A DNA stretch of 64,000 nucleotides from Sphingomonas natans (GCF_030546695.1 NZ_JAUOTP010000005.1:328664-392663), one strand, 5' to 3'; counted from the first letter of the stretch, positions 35,481-46,035 are shown. Notes: generated from the sequence alone by a model not told the origin. Made by a program: numbers and translations.

Positions 35481-38400
35481 CCTATGTCGAGCTCCAGGTC
35501 ACGAGCCACTTCTCGTTCCTGCGCGGCGCCTCCAGCCCAGAGGAGCTGTTCGCGGCGGCCGCTCTGCAGGGCCACACCGCGCTCGGCCTTGCGGATCTGG
35601 GAACGGTCGCGGGGATCGTCCGCGCCTGGGATGGGCAGCGCACAACGGGGGTGCGCCTCATCGCGGGCACGAGGTTGACGCTGGACGACGGCCGGCAGCT
35701 TCTTCTTTACCCGACCGATCGCCCCGCCTGGTCACGCATGACGCGGCTGCTGACGATCGGGAAAGCGCGCTTCGGCAAGGGCGGCTGCACGCTCGCGTGG
35801 GAAGAGGTCGTCGCGCACTCCGACGGCATGATCGCCATTCTCCTGCCCGACGCCGCTGGCGAGACCGTGTCGCGCGACTTGGGCGAGCTGCGAAGCGCGT
35901 TCGGCGCGCGCGGATATATGGCGCTGACGTTCCGGCGCAGGCCCGACGATCTCGTGCGACTGCATGCGCTGGCGACGCAGGCCCGGGACGCCGGCGTGCG
36001 CGCCGTCGCGACGGGCGATATCCTCTATCACGCGCCCGAATGTCGCCTGCTTCAGGACGTGGTCACTGCGATCCGCGAGAAGACAACGGTCGACGCGCTC
36101 GGGCATCGACGCGAGCGGCATGGCGATCGTAACCTCAAGGCGCCCTCCGAAATGGAGCGCCGCTTCGCCGCCTTCCCCGACGCGATCGCCGCGACCGCCG
36201 ACATTGCGCGGCGGTGCACGTTCGATCTGGGCGAGCTGAGCTACCAGTATCCGCACGAGCAGGTGATCGATGGGCTGACATCCCAGCAGGCACTTGAACA
36301 ATTGTCCTGTGAGGCCGTTGCGCGGCTGTTCCCGGAGGGCGTCCCGCAGGCCTATCGCGACCAGATCGCGCACGAGCTGCGGCTGATCGGCGAGCTCGGC
36401 TATGCGCCTTACTTCCTGACCGTCAACGCGATCGTCGCCGAGAGCCGGCGGCGCGGCATCCTGTGCCAGGGCCGCGGATCGGCCGCCAACAGCTGCGTCT
36501 GCTTCGTGCTCGGCATCACGAGCATCGATCCGATCAAGCATGAGCTTTTGTTCGAGCGGTTCGTCTCAGGCGAGCGCCGGGAGCCACCGGATATCGACGT
36601 CGATTTCGAGCATGAGCGGCGCGAAGAGATCATCCAGTGGATCTACGAGACCTATGGTCGCCAACATTCCGCGCTGACGGCGGTCGTCACCCGCTACCGC
36701 GCGCGCGGTGCGGTGCGGGAGGTCGGCAAGGCGCTGGGTCTGCCCGAGGACATGACCGTGGCGCTCGCCGGTCTCATCTGGGGCTGGTCGGTCGACGGCG
36801 TAAGCGAGAAGCAGGCCAGAGAACTCAACCTCAATCTCGGTGACCGTCGGCTACGGCTCGCACTGGATCTTGCGACGCGGCTGATCGGCACGCCGCGCCA
36901 TCTGTCCCAGCATCCCGGCGGGTTCGTGCTGACCCATGACCGGCTCGACGATCTCGTGCCGATCGAGCCGGCGGCGATGGTCGACCGGCAGGTCATCGAA
37001 TGGGACAAGGACGATATCGATCTGCTCAAGTTCATGAAGGTCGATGTGCTGGGCCTGGGCATGCTCGGCTGCATGAACCGCGCCTTCAACATGTTGGAAG
37101 AAATCAAAGGCGTTCGGGTGGGGCTCGCTGATCTCCAGGACGACGATCCCGACGTCTTCGCGATGATCCAGAAGGCTGACACATTGGGCGTGTTCCAGAT
37201 CGAGAGCCGGGCGCAGATGTCGATGCTGCCGCGGCTGAAGCCCGCCAATTTCTACGACATCGTCGTGCAGGTCGCGATCGTGCGGCCAGGGCCCATCCAG
37301 GGCGACATGGTCCATCCGTATCTGCGTCGCCGCGAAGGCCGCGAGAAGCCGGAATATCCGCGCCCCGAACTACGCGCTGTGCTCGAGAAGACGCTCGGCG
37401 TCCCGCTGTTCCAGGAGCAGGCGATGAAGGTCGCGATCGTCGGGGCTGGCTTCACGGCGATCGAGGCCGACCAGCTCCGCCGCGCGATGGCGACCTTCAA
37501 GGTGACAGGCGGGGTCAGCCACTTTTACGACAAGCTCGTCGACGGCATGGTCGAGCGTGGCTATCCGCGCGACTTCGCCGAGCGCACCTTCAAGCAGATC
37601 GAGGGCTTCGGCTCCTACGGCTTTCCCGAGAGCCACGCCGCCAGTTTCGCCAAGATCGCTTATGCGTCCTCGTGGATGAAGCACCATCATCCGGACGTGT
37701 TTTGCGCGTCGCTGCTGAACGCCCAGCCGATGGGCTTCTACGCGCCTGCCCAGATCGTGCGCGACGCGCGCGAGCACGGCGTCGAGGTGCGGCCGGTCTG
37801 CGCGAACGCGAGCCGCTGGGATTGCACGCTCGAGGAAAGCCGCGGTCGCTACAAGGCCGTCCGGCTCGGCTTTCGTCAGGTCCGGGGTCTTGCTAATCTG
37901 CATGGCGCGGCGATCGTCGCTGCACGCGGAGATGCGCCTTACGGGTCCGTTGAAGAAATCTGGCGTCGCGCGGGCGTCCCGCCCGCGGCGATCGAACGCT
38001 TGGCGGAAGCGGACGCGTTCCATTCGCTTGGCGAAGATCGCCGCCAGGGCATCTGGAAAGTGAAGGGCTTAGGGGAAGCGCCGCTGCCGCTATTCGCGGC
38101 CGCGGACGCACGCGAGGCGGTATTCAGCCCCGAAGGCCTGGAGCCGGAGGTCGCGTTGCGGCCGATGACGGACGGTCGCGAGGTCGTGGAGGATTACCGG
38201 ACCTTGCAGCTGTCGCTGCGCGCCCATCCCCTCTCCTTCCTGCGGGACGATCTTTCCCGCCGCGGGATCCGACGCTGTGCAGATCTGACGCGCATCCGGG
38301 ACGGCAGGTTCGTCGAGGTCGCTGGCGTCATTCTCGTCCGCCAGAAGCCCGGCTCGGCCAAAGGCGTGCTGTTCATCACGATCGAGGACGAGAGCGGCGT

Positions 38401-38737
38401 CGCGCAGGGCATCCTGTGGCCGGACCGCTTCGAGGCGCAGCGACGCACGGTGATGTCGGCGTCGATGATCGGCATGCGCGGGATCGTCCAGAAAGAGGGC
38501 GAGGTCATCCACGTCATCATCCAGAAGATCATCGATTATGGCGATCTCCTCAGGCAGGTCGGCGACATGGCCTTCCCGCATCGCACAGGGCCAGGCGACG
38601 GCGCGACGCACCCTGGATCGCCGGATCGTGGCGACAAGGGGTGGAGCCCGCAGCCGCGAGATCTCTACTGGCCGGCGCACGGCGACTGCCGCGATCCCGA
38701 GGATGTGGTCAGGATCAAGTCCCGGAACTTCCACTAG
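35477..38737 (+). CDS. dnaE2: Error-prone DNA polymerase DnaE2 (ImuC)
   Basis: 1086 aa from GTG 35477, which overlaps the imuB stop; a GTG 21 bases upstream is possible, but [19 protein letters not shown] is the expected N-terminus. C-family alpha-subunit-like polymerase: PHP domain at the start, palm with the [14 protein letters not shown] acidic motif, [10 protein letters not shown] and [11 protein letters not shown], and an OB-fold near the end ([19 protein letters not shown]). It is the catalytic member of the SOS mutasome. Length and motifs are normal. Confidence 0.96.
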   Translation: MTYVELQVTSHFSFLRGASSPEELFAAAALQGHTALGLADLGTVAGIVRAWDGQRTTGVRLIAGTRLTLDDGRQLLLYPTDRPAWSRMTRLLTIGKARFGKGGCTLAWEEVVAHSDGMIAILLPDAAGETVSRDLGELRSAFGARGYMALTFRRRPDDLVRLHALATQARDAGVRAVATGDILYHAPECRLLQDVVTAIREKTTVDALGHRRERHGDRNLKAPSEMERRFAAFPDAIAATADIARRCTFDLGELSYQYPHEQVIDGLTSQQALEQLSCEAVARLFPEGVPQAYRDQIAHELRLIGELGYAPYFLTVNAIVAESRRRGILCQGRGSAANSCVCFVLGITSIDPIKHELLFERFVSGERREPPDIDVDFEHERREEIIQWIYETYGRQHSALTAVVTRYRARGAVREVGKALGLPEDMTVALAGLIWGWSVDGVSEKQARELNLNLGDRRLRLALDLATRLIGTPRHLSQHPGGFVLTHDRLDDLVPIEPAAMVDRQVIEWDKDDIDLLKFMKVDVLGLGMLGCMNRAFNMLEEIKGVRVGLADLQDDDPDVFAMIQKADTLGVFQIESRAQMSMLPRLKPANFYDIVVQVAIVRPGPIQGDMVHPYLRRREGREKPEYPRPELRAVLEKTLGVPLFQEQAMKVAIVGAGFTAIEADQLRRAMATFKVTGGVSHFYDKLVDGMVERGYPRDFAERTFKQIEGFGSYGFPESHAASFAKIAYASSWMKHHHPDVFCASLLNAQPMGFYAPAQIVRDAREHGVEVRPVCANASRWDCTLEESRGRYKAVRLGFRQVRGLANLHGAAIVAARGDAPYGSVEEIWRRAGVPPAAIERLAEADAFHSLGEDRRQGIWKVKGLGEAPLPLFAAADAREAVFSPEGLEPEVALRPMTDGREVVEDYRTLQLSLRAHPLSFLRDDLSRRGIRRCADLTRIRDGRFVEVAGVILVRQKPGSAKGVLFITIEDESGVAQGILWPDRFEAQRRTVMSASMIGMRGIVQKEGEVIHVIIQKIIDYGDLLRQVGDMAFPHRTGPGDGATHPGSPDRGDKGWSPQPRDLYWPAHGDCRDPEDVVRIKSRNFH

Positions 38738-38738
38738 G

Positions 38739-39017
38739 GTGGCCGCCGAGCTTTCGCGCCACCAGCGCCTCGTCATCGAACTCTCGGTGCGCGTTCTGCG
38801 CGCGGCCATGACCCGGTCCACGAAGGCCCGCGTCGACACGGTTGAGGTGCGGCTGGCGCTGCGCTGCCTGCTTTACCATTGCCCCGATCGCTGGCCGCTG
38901 GAATTGTTTTGGGACGCGTCCAAGGGCGAGAATGACATAGGTCGGGCGCAAGGATGCACGGCCGCTTTCAACGGCGTGGTGCGACAGCTTCGCGCGGCTG
39001 GCCGATACGCTGAATGA
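38739..39017 (+). CDS. Hypothetical protein downstream of dnaE2
   Basis: 92 aa from GTG 38739, immediately after the dnaE2 stop, so probably the last gene of that transcript. It is helical, with LALRCLLYHCPDRWPLELFW and a distinctive end with DIGRAQGCTAAFNGVVRQL. It seems a genuine conserved protein, but I cannot assign a family or function. Confidence 0.65.
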   Translation: MAAELSRHQRLVIELSVRVLRAAMTRSTKARVDTVEVRLALRCLLYHCPDRWPLELFWDASKGENDIGRAQGCTAAFNGVVRQLRAAGRYAE

Positions 39018-39244
39018 CATGCGGCATCGTTTGGCGGCTCAAACGATACTGCCAATCCGCCGAACAGATGCGTCGCCGCACGTCTGACGAAACCGTCTTC
39101 ATCGCAAAACTCGAAGAAACGGATCGAAATCGCGGTCGACCCACGAACGGCTATGCCAAGCCTTCCGGCGCGAGACTTTACTTACCATTCATTTGGAGCA
39201 ACTAAACGTGCTTGCAGAACGCGCTTAAGCAAAAAGGGATCAGC

Positions 39245-40063
39245 ATGGCAGACACGGAACAGACGGACCTGGCGACCCTGACCGTTCAGCTCTTGAGTGC
39301 CTATGTCGCCAACAATCAGATTCCAAGTAGCGAGTTGGCCGATCTGATCAAGACGACGCGAAGCGCACTCAGCGGAGAGTCCGCGCCAGAGGTACCGGTT
39401 GAGGCCGAATATCTCCCTGCCGTCAGCGTGCGCAAAAGTCTTGGATCGCGCGAGCATATTCTGAGCCTGATCGACGGTCGGCCCTACAAGACTTTGAAGC
39501 GCCATCTCTCCAATCATGGGCTCACTCCTGCGGACTATCGCGAGCGATACAAGCTTGCGAAGGACTATCCGATGGTCGCGCCCGCTTATTCGGAGCACCG
39601 GCGTGCGGTCGCGCAAGCTCTTGGCCTTGGACAGCGACGAGCCAAGACCCCTGTCGCATCACCAGAGGCGGCGGAATCGCCGGCGCCCAAGCCGGTCGTC
39701 GATGCGCCGGCGACCGCGCCGAAGGCCAAGGCCGCGCGCGCCGGCAAGCCGCGGCAGACAAAGCCTGCCGCCAAGCCCGCGCCTTTAACAAACACCGTCA
39801 ATGCAGAGCCGGAAGGCGACTCCCCTATCGCGCTTGCACCGAAGCGGCGCGGCCGTCCTCCGGCGGGAGAGACGAAACTCGCCGAAAACGAAGCGGCCAC
39901 TGCAACGCCAAAGACGCGTGGTCGCAAGCCCGCGCCGACGGCGCCCGGCGAAATCTCCTCGGCGTCGCCGCCGCGCGCGAAGCGGCAAAGCGTCAAGGCG
40001 GATGTGTCCGCGGCACCATCCACGCCCGCGCCCAAAAGCAGGCGCAAGGCAAAGGCGGCTTGA
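39245..40063 (+). CDS. MucR/Ros-family regulator without zinc ligands, long AT-hook-like tail
   Basis: 272 aa from ATG 39245. The first 130 residues are a MucR domain: LTVQLLSAYVANNQIPSSEL, the recognition helix region YKTLKRHLSNHGLTPADYRE and DYPMVAPAYSEHRR. The Cys residues of the classic Ros zinc finger are absent (ILSLIDGRPYK instead), as in zinc-less MucR/Ros homologues. A 140-residue K/A/P-rich tail contains AT-hook-like KRRGRPP and KTRGRKP cores, so it may compact AT-rich DNA as a xenogeneic-silencer-like protein. A second, shorter MucR lies at 42156. Confidence 0.9.
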   Translation: MADTEQTDLATLTVQLLSAYVANNQIPSSELADLIKTTRSALSGESAPEVPVEAEYLPAVSVRKSLGSREHILSLIDGRPYKTLKRHLSNHGLTPADYRERYKLAKDYPMVAPAYSEHRRAVAQALGLGQRRAKTPVASPEAAESPAPKPVVDAPATAPKAKAARAGKPRQTKPAAKPAPLTNTVNAEPEGDSPIALAPKRRGRPPAGETKLAENEAATATPKTRGRKPAPTAPGEISSASPPRAKRQSVKADVSAAPSTPAPKSRRKAKAA

Positions 40064-40171
40064 CCGGTCCGAAGCGGCGGACGTGAAACACGTCTCCGCG
40101 CATCCGTCGGGGAGCCGTGTCGCGCTCCCCGACCGGATACGAGCCTCCGGACCTTAAACGACGCTTGCTGA

Positions 40172-40720
40172 TCACCAGGGATATACAGGGAGCCTGCGCT
40201 CTTCGCGTCCGTCGCAGTCCAGCAGGACATGATCGCACCCCTGGGCGCGACCGAAAGCCAGGATCGCGGGGATCTCCTCGGGCAGGCTCTGCGCCATGCG
40301 TTCACTGACAATGCAGGTCGAGATAAGCCATCCAAAGCCCATCCGGGCGACGGCGAGCGGCTGTTGATGAGCATAGAGTTGTGCCCAATGGTCGAGCATC
40401 TGGGCTGTCGAACAGCGGATATGCGCGGTGGACAGGACCAGATAGCAACCGACATTGCACGCGAGCGCCGACGCAGCGTTTCGTAAGCCAGATCGGGCAT
40501 TGGGACCGGCTACGGGCGTGACCACGAGGAAGATGGCCAAGCCGGGAATGCGCGGGTCGGCATAAGCGCGCCGCTCGGCGCACGCGCGCGCGGCCGCATA
40601 AGGCGAGATATGATCTGCGACGTCGATGCGCAGTTGCTCCCGCGCGAAGCGTTCGCCGTCGCTGGCGTAAATTGCGACGACGTCAAAGAAGGTGCGGGAT
40701 GCCGGCGTAGGCATATCCAT
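40172..40720 (-). CDS. DUF5983-like protein next to DUF932 gene
   Basis: 182 aa. The middle reads CYLVLSTAHIRCSTAQMLDHW and the end DHVLLDCDGREERRLPVYPW. The STAHI motif and the tryptophan end match my memory of DUF5983, which often lies next to DUF932 genes on plasmids. It is downstream of the DUF932 gene by 39 bp on the same strand. Function unknown; an antirestriction or plasmid-stability role has been guessed for this neighbourhood. Confidence 0.6.
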   Translation of the reverse strand: MDMPTPASRTFFDVVAIYASDGERFAREQLRIDVADHISPYAAARACAERRAYADPRIPGLAIFLVVTPVAGPNARSGLRNAASALACNVGCYLVLSTAHIRCSTAQMLDHWAQLYAHQQPLAVARMGFGWLISTCIVSERMAQSLPEEIPAILAFGRAQGCDHVLLDCDGREERRLPVYPW

Positions 40721-40759
40721 GATCGGCCTCCACGATGTGGGGCAAGGATCCCGGCGCGA

Positions 40760-41950
40760 TCAGTGCGCGGCTTCGAGGATCTTGCGGGCGCGCCCTTCGA
40801 AGTCGAGGCGATCGTCCTGATGCGTCTTCGTTCGCGCCACGGCCGTGATACCCTGAACGAAATCGTAGAGCGACGCGGGGGGATGCCCTTCCTCGGCGAG
40901 GACGGTCGCGATGACTTTCGACGTATCGGGTTTGGAAAATCCGCGATTGCGCAAAAACGCCGTCCGATCGTCGTCGGAGCGCGCCACGATGCGAGCCTGC
41001 GCGGTCTTGATGCCATCAATGAACCGTGACGGTGAAGAGTCGGCGAACCGGGCAAGCGCGGGCTCTGCCTGATGCGCGAAGCGGTTGGCGGCGAACTTCG
41101 AATGCCGGATATTGATCTCCTCGAAATTCTCGACGCCCCACAGGTTGCGGTTCATGCACACGGCGCGAAGATAGAAAGTCGCGATGCCGAGGGTTTTCGA
41201 ACCGACCTCCGAAATCCAGCAATAAAAGCCCCTGAAGAACAGATCCGGGTCGCCATTGGGCAGTCGTCCCGCCTCGATCGGATGCGTGTCATCGACGAGG
41301 AACAGGAAGATATCGCGATCCGACGCATAGAGGGTCGTCGTGTCCTGCGAGATGTCGACATGAGGATTGTAATGCATCGTGCTCCAGTCGAGCACGCCGG
41401 GCACCTTCCACCGCGTGTCGCCCGTGCCATTGCCGGCAAAGCGCATCACGGCCGACACGAGCTCGTGATCCCAGATGCGACCATAATCGGGACCGGTCAC
41501 GGCGCGCAACTCGGTTCGACCGTCGCTCGCCTCGAGCAGTTTGACCTGCTCGCCGCGATGCGCGAGCAGGCCATGCTGGAGATTGATGCCGGCGAGAGCC
41601 GCCGGTAGCGCGCGCAAATAGGCGGCAGGCGCTCCGACGAGCCCGCAAAGCTGGCCGAAAGACCAGTTGGTCGGTGCGGACCCGGCCTCGCTGCCGGGGA
41701 CGACGAGCGCGAGGCGCTCAGGTTCCTCGGCGCGGGCAGTCACGCGAAGCGCGCGACTTTCCACCACGCGCGTCATCCCCGTATCCGCGCGATCGCGCAC
41801 GCGGGCATAGAGATCGCCAAGCGAGAGGAAGCGCTCGTCGTCAGGTCGCGAGAACCATTCGGATGAGACGCGACTGACGTTGCGCCCCCGACTGATATCA
41901 ACCTTGAACGGTGACGTAGCTTCGCGAGTTTCCGCAGTAATCCCGGTCAT
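40760..41950 (-). CDS. DUF932 (phage/plasmid-related, TIGR03299-like) protein
   Basis: 396 aa with AGGAG upstream of ATG 41950. The beta-rich DUF932 core includes YGRIWDHELVSAVMRF, ASDRDIFLFLVDDTHPIE, FFRGFYCWISEVGSKTLG and NLWGVENFEEINIRHSK. The family is common on large plasmids and conjugative elements and its biochemical role is unknown. It pairs with the DUF5983-like gene. The 205-bp upstream gap separates it from the divergent second MucR gene, which could regulate it. Confidence 0.9.
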   Translation of the reverse strand: MTGITAETREATSPFKVDISRGRNVSRVSSEWFSRPDDERFLSLGDLYARVRDRADTGMTRVVESRALRVTARAEEPERLALVVPGSEAGSAPTNWSFGQLCGLVGAPAAYLRALPAALAGINLQHGLLAHRGEQVKLLEASDGRTELRAVTGPDYGRIWDHELVSAVMRFAGNGTGDTRWKVPGVLDWSTMHYNPHVDISQDTTTLYASDRDIFLFLVDDTHPIEAGRLPNGDPDLFFRGFYCWISEVGSKTLGIATFYLRAVCMNRNLWGVENFEEINIRHSKFAANRFAHQAEPALARFADSSPSRFIDGIKTAQARIVARSDDDRTAFLRNRGFSKPDTSKVIATVLAEEGHPPASLYDFVQGITAVARTKTHQDDRLDFEGRARKILEAAH

Positions 41951-42155
41951 AGCAAAACTCCTGGGTCCATGGGGAACTGCGGCATCTGCACGCAGTCACC
42001 CTTTCCTGCCCCCTCCCCTCCCACGTTTATTCGCGCGTCCTTTTCGCAAGCCACGGCAGTCAATCTAGTTCGATGGCAGTGCGGCGCTACGGTTTTACAG
42101 GGTGCATTCAGGAAAGCGGGCGCCTAAGTTCGCCGGAACATCACAGGAGTATTGA

Positions 42156-42644
42156 ATGCCCGACACCAATAAGGACGACGAACTGGTCACGCTGACGGCC
42201 GACATCGTATCGGCGCATGTCGCCAACAATGCGGTCCATGCAGGCGAGATTGGAACGCTGATTGCGACGGTTCATGCAGCCTTGTCCGGTCTCGGCGTCC
42301 CAGCGGCGCCGGCGGCACCGGAAAAACCCAAGGGCGCTGTCTCTGCGCGCGCGTCGATCAAGCCGAGCCATCTGATCAGCATGATCGATGGCAAATCCTA
42401 CAAGATGCTGCGCCGTCACATCAGCCAGAGCGGTTATACGCCGGAAAGCTACCGCGAGGCGTTCGACCTGCCCCGCGATTATCCGATGGTGGCGGCCGAT
42501 TATGCCGAACAGCGCCGCGCTCTCGCGCACAAAATCGGTCTTGGCCGTAAGCCAAAGGCGGTCGAGGCGCCCGTGAAACGCGGCCGCAAGCCCAAGGCAC
42601 TCAGCGAAGCCCTGGGCGCCGCGAAGGATCATCTCGAAGGCTGA
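42156..42644 (+). CDS. MucR/Ros-family regulator, short form without zinc ligands
   Basis: 162 aa, paralogue of the MucR at 39245: LTADIVSAHVANNAVHAGEI, SYKMLRRHISQSGYTPESYRE and DYPMVAADYAEQRRALAHK. The zinc-finger Cys residues are missing here too. A single AT-hook-like VKRGRKPK core stands in the short tail. It is divergent from DUF932. The 254 bp after it (42645-42898) contain nothing recognisable. Confidence 0.9.
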   Translation: MPDTNKDDELVTLTADIVSAHVANNAVHAGEIGTLIATVHAALSGLGVPAAPAAPEKPKGAVSARASIKPSHLISMIDGKSYKMLRRHISQSGYTPESYREAFDLPRDYPMVAADYAEQRRALAHKIGLGRKPKAVEAPVKRGRKPKALSEALGAAKDHLEG

Positions 42645-42898
42645 CGAGGCCGGTCCGTTGGGCCGTAGCTTTGATCGCGAGCCCGTCCTCCGCTTTCGAG
42701 AGTATCGATGCCGGGGCGGGTTCGCAGATCCGGACGTAAAATCCGAAGCGGCCTTCAATCGTGAGAACCCGGCCTGTGGGTCATCGCTGCCTCGGCGTCA
42801 CATCTCTGAAGCAGCGCGGCGCCGATCAGGCCATAGCTTCGTCGGTGGCCAACTACGGTCTTCGTTGAGCCTGTTCGCGGCCGATCGATGGGTGCGGC

Positions 42899-43099
42899 TC
42901 AATGCGGGCTCATTCCCGTGCTGGAAAAATCGGTCAGGCGGCCGATCCGTTCGGCGATTGCGATCCAGGTTTTAACACCGGGTTCGTCGCCCGACTTTGC
43001 CAGATCGGCAACGCGGCCTGCGGCATGATCGATGGCGCGTTCGCCATGCTGCTCGAGGATCGTTGCGGCGCACGCCCATAATTCTCGCTCGGAAATCAT
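42899..43099 (-). CDS. DUF6961-like small protein
   Basis: 66 aa beginning MISERELWACAATILEQHGE, then DHAAGRVADLAKSGDEPGVK and a helix with IAERIGRL. I associate this pattern with DUF6961, a small helical sphingomonad family. Its ATG overlaps the thermonuclease stop as ATGA, so it is translated from the same message. Function unknown. Confidence 0.75.
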   Translation of the reverse strand: MISERELWACAATILEQHGERAIDHAAGRVADLAKSGDEPGVKTWIAIAERIGRLTDFSSTGMSPH

Positions 43100-43494
43100 C
43101 GCGCGGCGTCCGGGCATGCGCGGGCGATGCGGCGGCCGTCATCCCGTTGACGACGATAGCTGGCTTGATGTCCGCGGAGTTGCCAGCAACTCAAATTGGC
43201 CTTGCTCGACCACACGACCGCGAGTTCGCGCCCGAAGCGATCCCGACCGACGCGTTCTATCGTCAGATGCGGCGTCATCGCAGCGCTTAACGACGCAGTG
43301 GCTTCGGCCGACCGTGCGCGGTCACAGATCGCCCCTGGCTTAGGAAATCGCCGACAGCGAGAATTTGTCGGGTTATCCGCTGCGTCGATCCCGAGCAGAC
43401 GGATGCGTTCGGAGCCGGCGCGACGCGTATCACCATCGATGACGCGGACCGGTCCTGACAGGGCTGCGGCGGCAAGCAGAAAGAGCACGATCAT
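43096..43494 (-). CDS. Secreted thermonuclease-like (SNase) protein
   Basis: 132 aa. A short hydrophobic N-terminus (MIVLFLLAAAALSGPVRV) serves as signal peptide, then the SNase OB-fold: VIDGDT, RIRLLGIDAADNP, and a catalytic-loop region around IERVGRDRFGREL. The usual Arg and Glu of the active site are approximately placed. The C-terminus NLSCWQLRGHQASY is typical of small thermonuclease-like proteins on these elements. Exported, probably periplasmic or extracellular. Confidence 0.85.
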   Translation of the reverse strand: MIVLFLLAAAALSGPVRVIDGDTRRAGSERIRLLGIDAADNPTNSRCRRFPKPGAICDRARSAEATASLSAAMTPHLTIERVGRDRFGRELAVVWSSKANLSCWQLRGHQASYRRQRDDGRRIARACPDAAR

Positions 43495-43929
43495 GATGGT
43501 CGGTTAGTCGAGCTGCAGGACATTCGCACGAAATTGTCGCAGCAGGCGTCGATCCGGCAGAGCGCTCAAAATCCCGGTCGGCCGATCAATGGCGGACACC
43601 TGCCGCCACGGTGCAGAGCTCGATCCCAAGCCGACGTTAGGCGTTCCTCTTACTGGCAATCGAGCCTGTCGGTGCCTGCGTTGGCCTGATGGCCGCGGCG
43701 TTTGCACATCCTGTTCGAGCGACCCGCGCTGCCGAGAAAGCGCAGATCGGGCCCGGCGCGATGTTCAGTCGAGCCAAGGCCAATCGCAAAGGTCCGGGAG
43801 CGACGTCGGTCGGACGTGCTGAACCGTAAGCGCGCCTGACAGTTCGGTTCGTCGGCTCGCGTCATGCCGCCGAAGCGGCATGACGCGCACGCCCGGAGCC
43901 CGCATCGTGCGGGCCCCGAGCGATCAAAG
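43495..43929. other. 435-bp gap between partition gene and thermonuclease gene
   Basis: No protein-like frame on either strand. The right end holds two tandem hairpins (see next entry); the left part should carry the promoter for the thermonuclease-DUF6961 pair. Confidence 0.35.
43858..43917 (-). terminator. Two tandem GC-rich hairpins downstream of the ParB-like gene
   Basis: A perfect 13-bp stem (43858-43870 with 43875-43887) closes a CGAA loop (TTCG on the minus strand). Next to it GCCCGCA (43898-43904) pairs with TGCGGGC (43908-43914), extended by two more pairs. They begin 13 bp after the ParB-like stop. There is no T-tract, but the arrangement fits transcript termination or 3' end protection. 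Confidence 0.65.
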
Positions 43930-45936
43930 TCAGGCGGCGTCGGCGATGTCGCTGTCCAGCTCGTCATCGGTCGCAGGCGCGTCCGGCTCCGATCGACATT
44001 CAGAAGCGACGTCGCCCGCGACCGCATCTTCGTTCGGACCGAAGAGCATCTCTGCCGGCACCCACCGTAATGCGCGCTCCTTGCGGTCGGCCTCGATGAT
44101 CGTTTCGCCCGCGAAGAGCAGTTGTGCGGCAAATGCGAGATCATGCTTCTTCGCGCCCGCATGCCGAGCGCGCAGCTCGGTGCCGCCAATCTCCTCAAAC
44201 AGCGCCAGAATGCCCGGCTTGGGGATACGGTCGAAATAATTCCGCGCGGTCGGTCGCCACCAGGCGGAAACATCAAGCTCAAGCTTCCGGCCGAGATGAT
44301 CGAGGAAGTCCGCGCCCGGCCGGCCGACGGGCACGGCATGCAGCGTTCGCGCGATCGACCAGCCGAGCCAGGCTGCGCGCGTCGACTCGGGCAGCACGCA
44401 GAAGGCGTCATAGCGCGCCTCGATCGTCTCGAGGGTCAGCCAGGAGCGGTCGAGCGCCTCGTCGAGAGAGGTCCAGTCCCGCGCCGCCCGCGTCTCGCTG
44501 ACGAAACCCGAAACGCGGGGATAAGGAGCATTGGCGCGAAGATCGCTCGGGATCGCCCAGCTGGCGCTGGTCAGCATCGCGGACTCCACCATGAGGAAGG
44601 TGCCGAGATCGGCGGCGAAGGCCGGATTGCGGGCGACATGGAGTGCGAGGAGCTCGGTCTTCATCATCGCCAGTTCGTCGCCCAGGCGCTGACTGATCTT
44701 GCCCTTCTCGGTCTCGACGGTCTGCACCGGCTCTTCCGCCGCCGACCCTTCCTCGAGCGCCACCGTATCCTGGACGGTCTCGGCCGGCGGGACCACGAAC
44801 AGCTCTTCATGGACGCGAGGCGTGCCATCCTGCCCGATCACGACAAAGGCGATCGCGCCATTCCGCTGGTCGTCGGTCAGGATCGGCGCGCGGTCGACGA
44901 GCGCGCCCAGTTCTTCCTCCAATGCCTCAAGGCGAGCCTCTTCGTCGTCCGTCAGACTGTCTTCGCCGGCGGCCGCCTCGATCGCCTCGATCGTCTGTTC
45001 GATCTCGCTCTGGCGGAGCTCCTCCTCGCTGGTGAGCGGCGGCAGCTCTCCGCGCAGCGGCTGGAGGTCGTAGGTCACGGCATAAGGCACGTGCGTCGCG
45101 CTGACGACACGAACCTCGGCGAAACCGTCTCGCTCGCGCACCTGTGCGGCAGCATCGGCCAGACGCTGCTCCACGAGGCGATCGACAAGTTGGGTGTCGA
45201 GCCATGCCTCGGTGTCGACGTCCGTGAACAGATCGGAATCGACGCGGCCGCCTGCCGCCAGATAGGCATCCCGGCCGACGAGCAGTGCCCGGGGATCACT
45301 TGCGCGATAGCTGTAGGAGGCGAGCCGGCGGCGTATTTCACCGACATTGTCGCTATAATAGGTCCCGTTCAGCTGCTCATAGATCACCGCCTGGCGCTCG
45401 ACGTCGGAGGTGGACGCATAAGCGCTCGCCACATCGAGCGTGATCTCGCCCGCGGCGAGAGCCTGAAAGATGGCGTCCGCAAGCGAGGCGAGACGCAGCC
45501 GCCCCAGGACGAATCGCTCGGTCAGGCCGAAACGCTTGGCGACATCGGCCGGCGACTTTCTTTCGGTCTGGATGATATCCTGGAATGCCCGGCAGGCATC
45601 CGCAGGATTGAGCGCAAGGCGGAAGAAATTCTCCGAGAGGCTGATCTCGATCGCGTCATTGGCATCGGCCAGTATCAGGACAGGCACCGGATAATCGGAC
45701 GGGAAAGTGCCTGCCTCGATCAGCCGGTGCACGCAAGAAAGCCGGCGTCCGCCCGCGGTGATGCGGTAATGCCCTTTCTTGCGCGGCACGGGCAGACCGA
45801 CCAGATTCTGGATGATGCCGCGCTCAGCGATATTCGCCTCAAGCTGAGCGTCGGCCGCGGGATCGGACGAGGTGCGAACATTGAGCGGCGACGGCGCCAG
45901 CTTGGCGGCTGGGACCAGAATGGGAAGTTGGGTCAT
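43930..45936 (-). CDS. Plasmid-type ParB/RepB-like partition protein
   Basis: 668 aa from ATG 45936 (MTQLPILVPAAKL). The N-terminal ParB/sulfiredoxin-like domain includes SPLNVRTS, RGIIQNLVGLPVPRK, TAGGRRLSCVHRLIEAG and AIEISLSENFFR, followed by an HTH in SPADVAKRFGLTERFVLGRL. An acidic middle and a long unique C-terminal domain make it much larger than chromosomal ParB; this form is usual on sphingomonad conjugative elements. No ParA lies nearby, so it may act in element-specific DNA binding rather than classical segregation. Confidence 0.88.
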   Translation of the reverse strand: MTQLPILVPAAKLAPSPLNVRTSSDPAADAQLEANIAERGIIQNLVGLPVPRKKGHYRITAGGRRLSCVHRLIEAGTFPSDYPVPVLILADANDAIEISLSENFFRLALNPADACRAFQDIIQTERKSPADVAKRFGLTERFVLGRLRLASLADAIFQALAAGEITLDVASAYASTSDVERQAVIYEQLNGTYYSDNVGEIRRRLASYSYRASDPRALLVGRDAYLAAGGRVDSDLFTDVDTEAWLDTQLVDRLVEQRLADAAAQVRERDGFAEVRVVSATHVPYAVTYDLQPLRGELPPLTSEEELRQSEIEQTIEAIEAAAGEDSLTDDEEARLEALEEELGALVDRAPILTDDQRNGAIAFVVIGQDGTPRVHEELFVVPPAETVQDTVALEEGSAAEEPVQTVETEKGKISQRLGDELAMMKTELLALHVARNPAFAADLGTFLMVESAMLTSASWAIPSDLRANAPYPRVSGFVSETRAARDWTSLDEALDRSWLTLETIEARYDAFCVLPESTRAAWLGWSIARTLHAVPVGRPGADFLDHLGRKLELDVSAWWRPTARNYFDRIPKPGILALFEEIGGTELRARHAGAKKHDLAFAAQLLFAGETIIEADRKERALRWVPAEMLFGPNEDAVAGDVASECRSEPDAPATDDELDSDIADAA

Positions 45937-46035
45937 GGAAAAGCTCCGATTGCACGCGAACTGACCACCAGACCGCGGCACCAATCCCCGCCCCCTTCCC
46001 TCCCTGCCTCGTTCCGCGCGCGGCGGCCGAGCGGG

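Noticed and set aside
43504..43707. 67-codon minus-strand frame between the thermonuclease and ParB-like genes
   Set aside because: Arginine/proline-rich, no ribosome site, no family resemblance.
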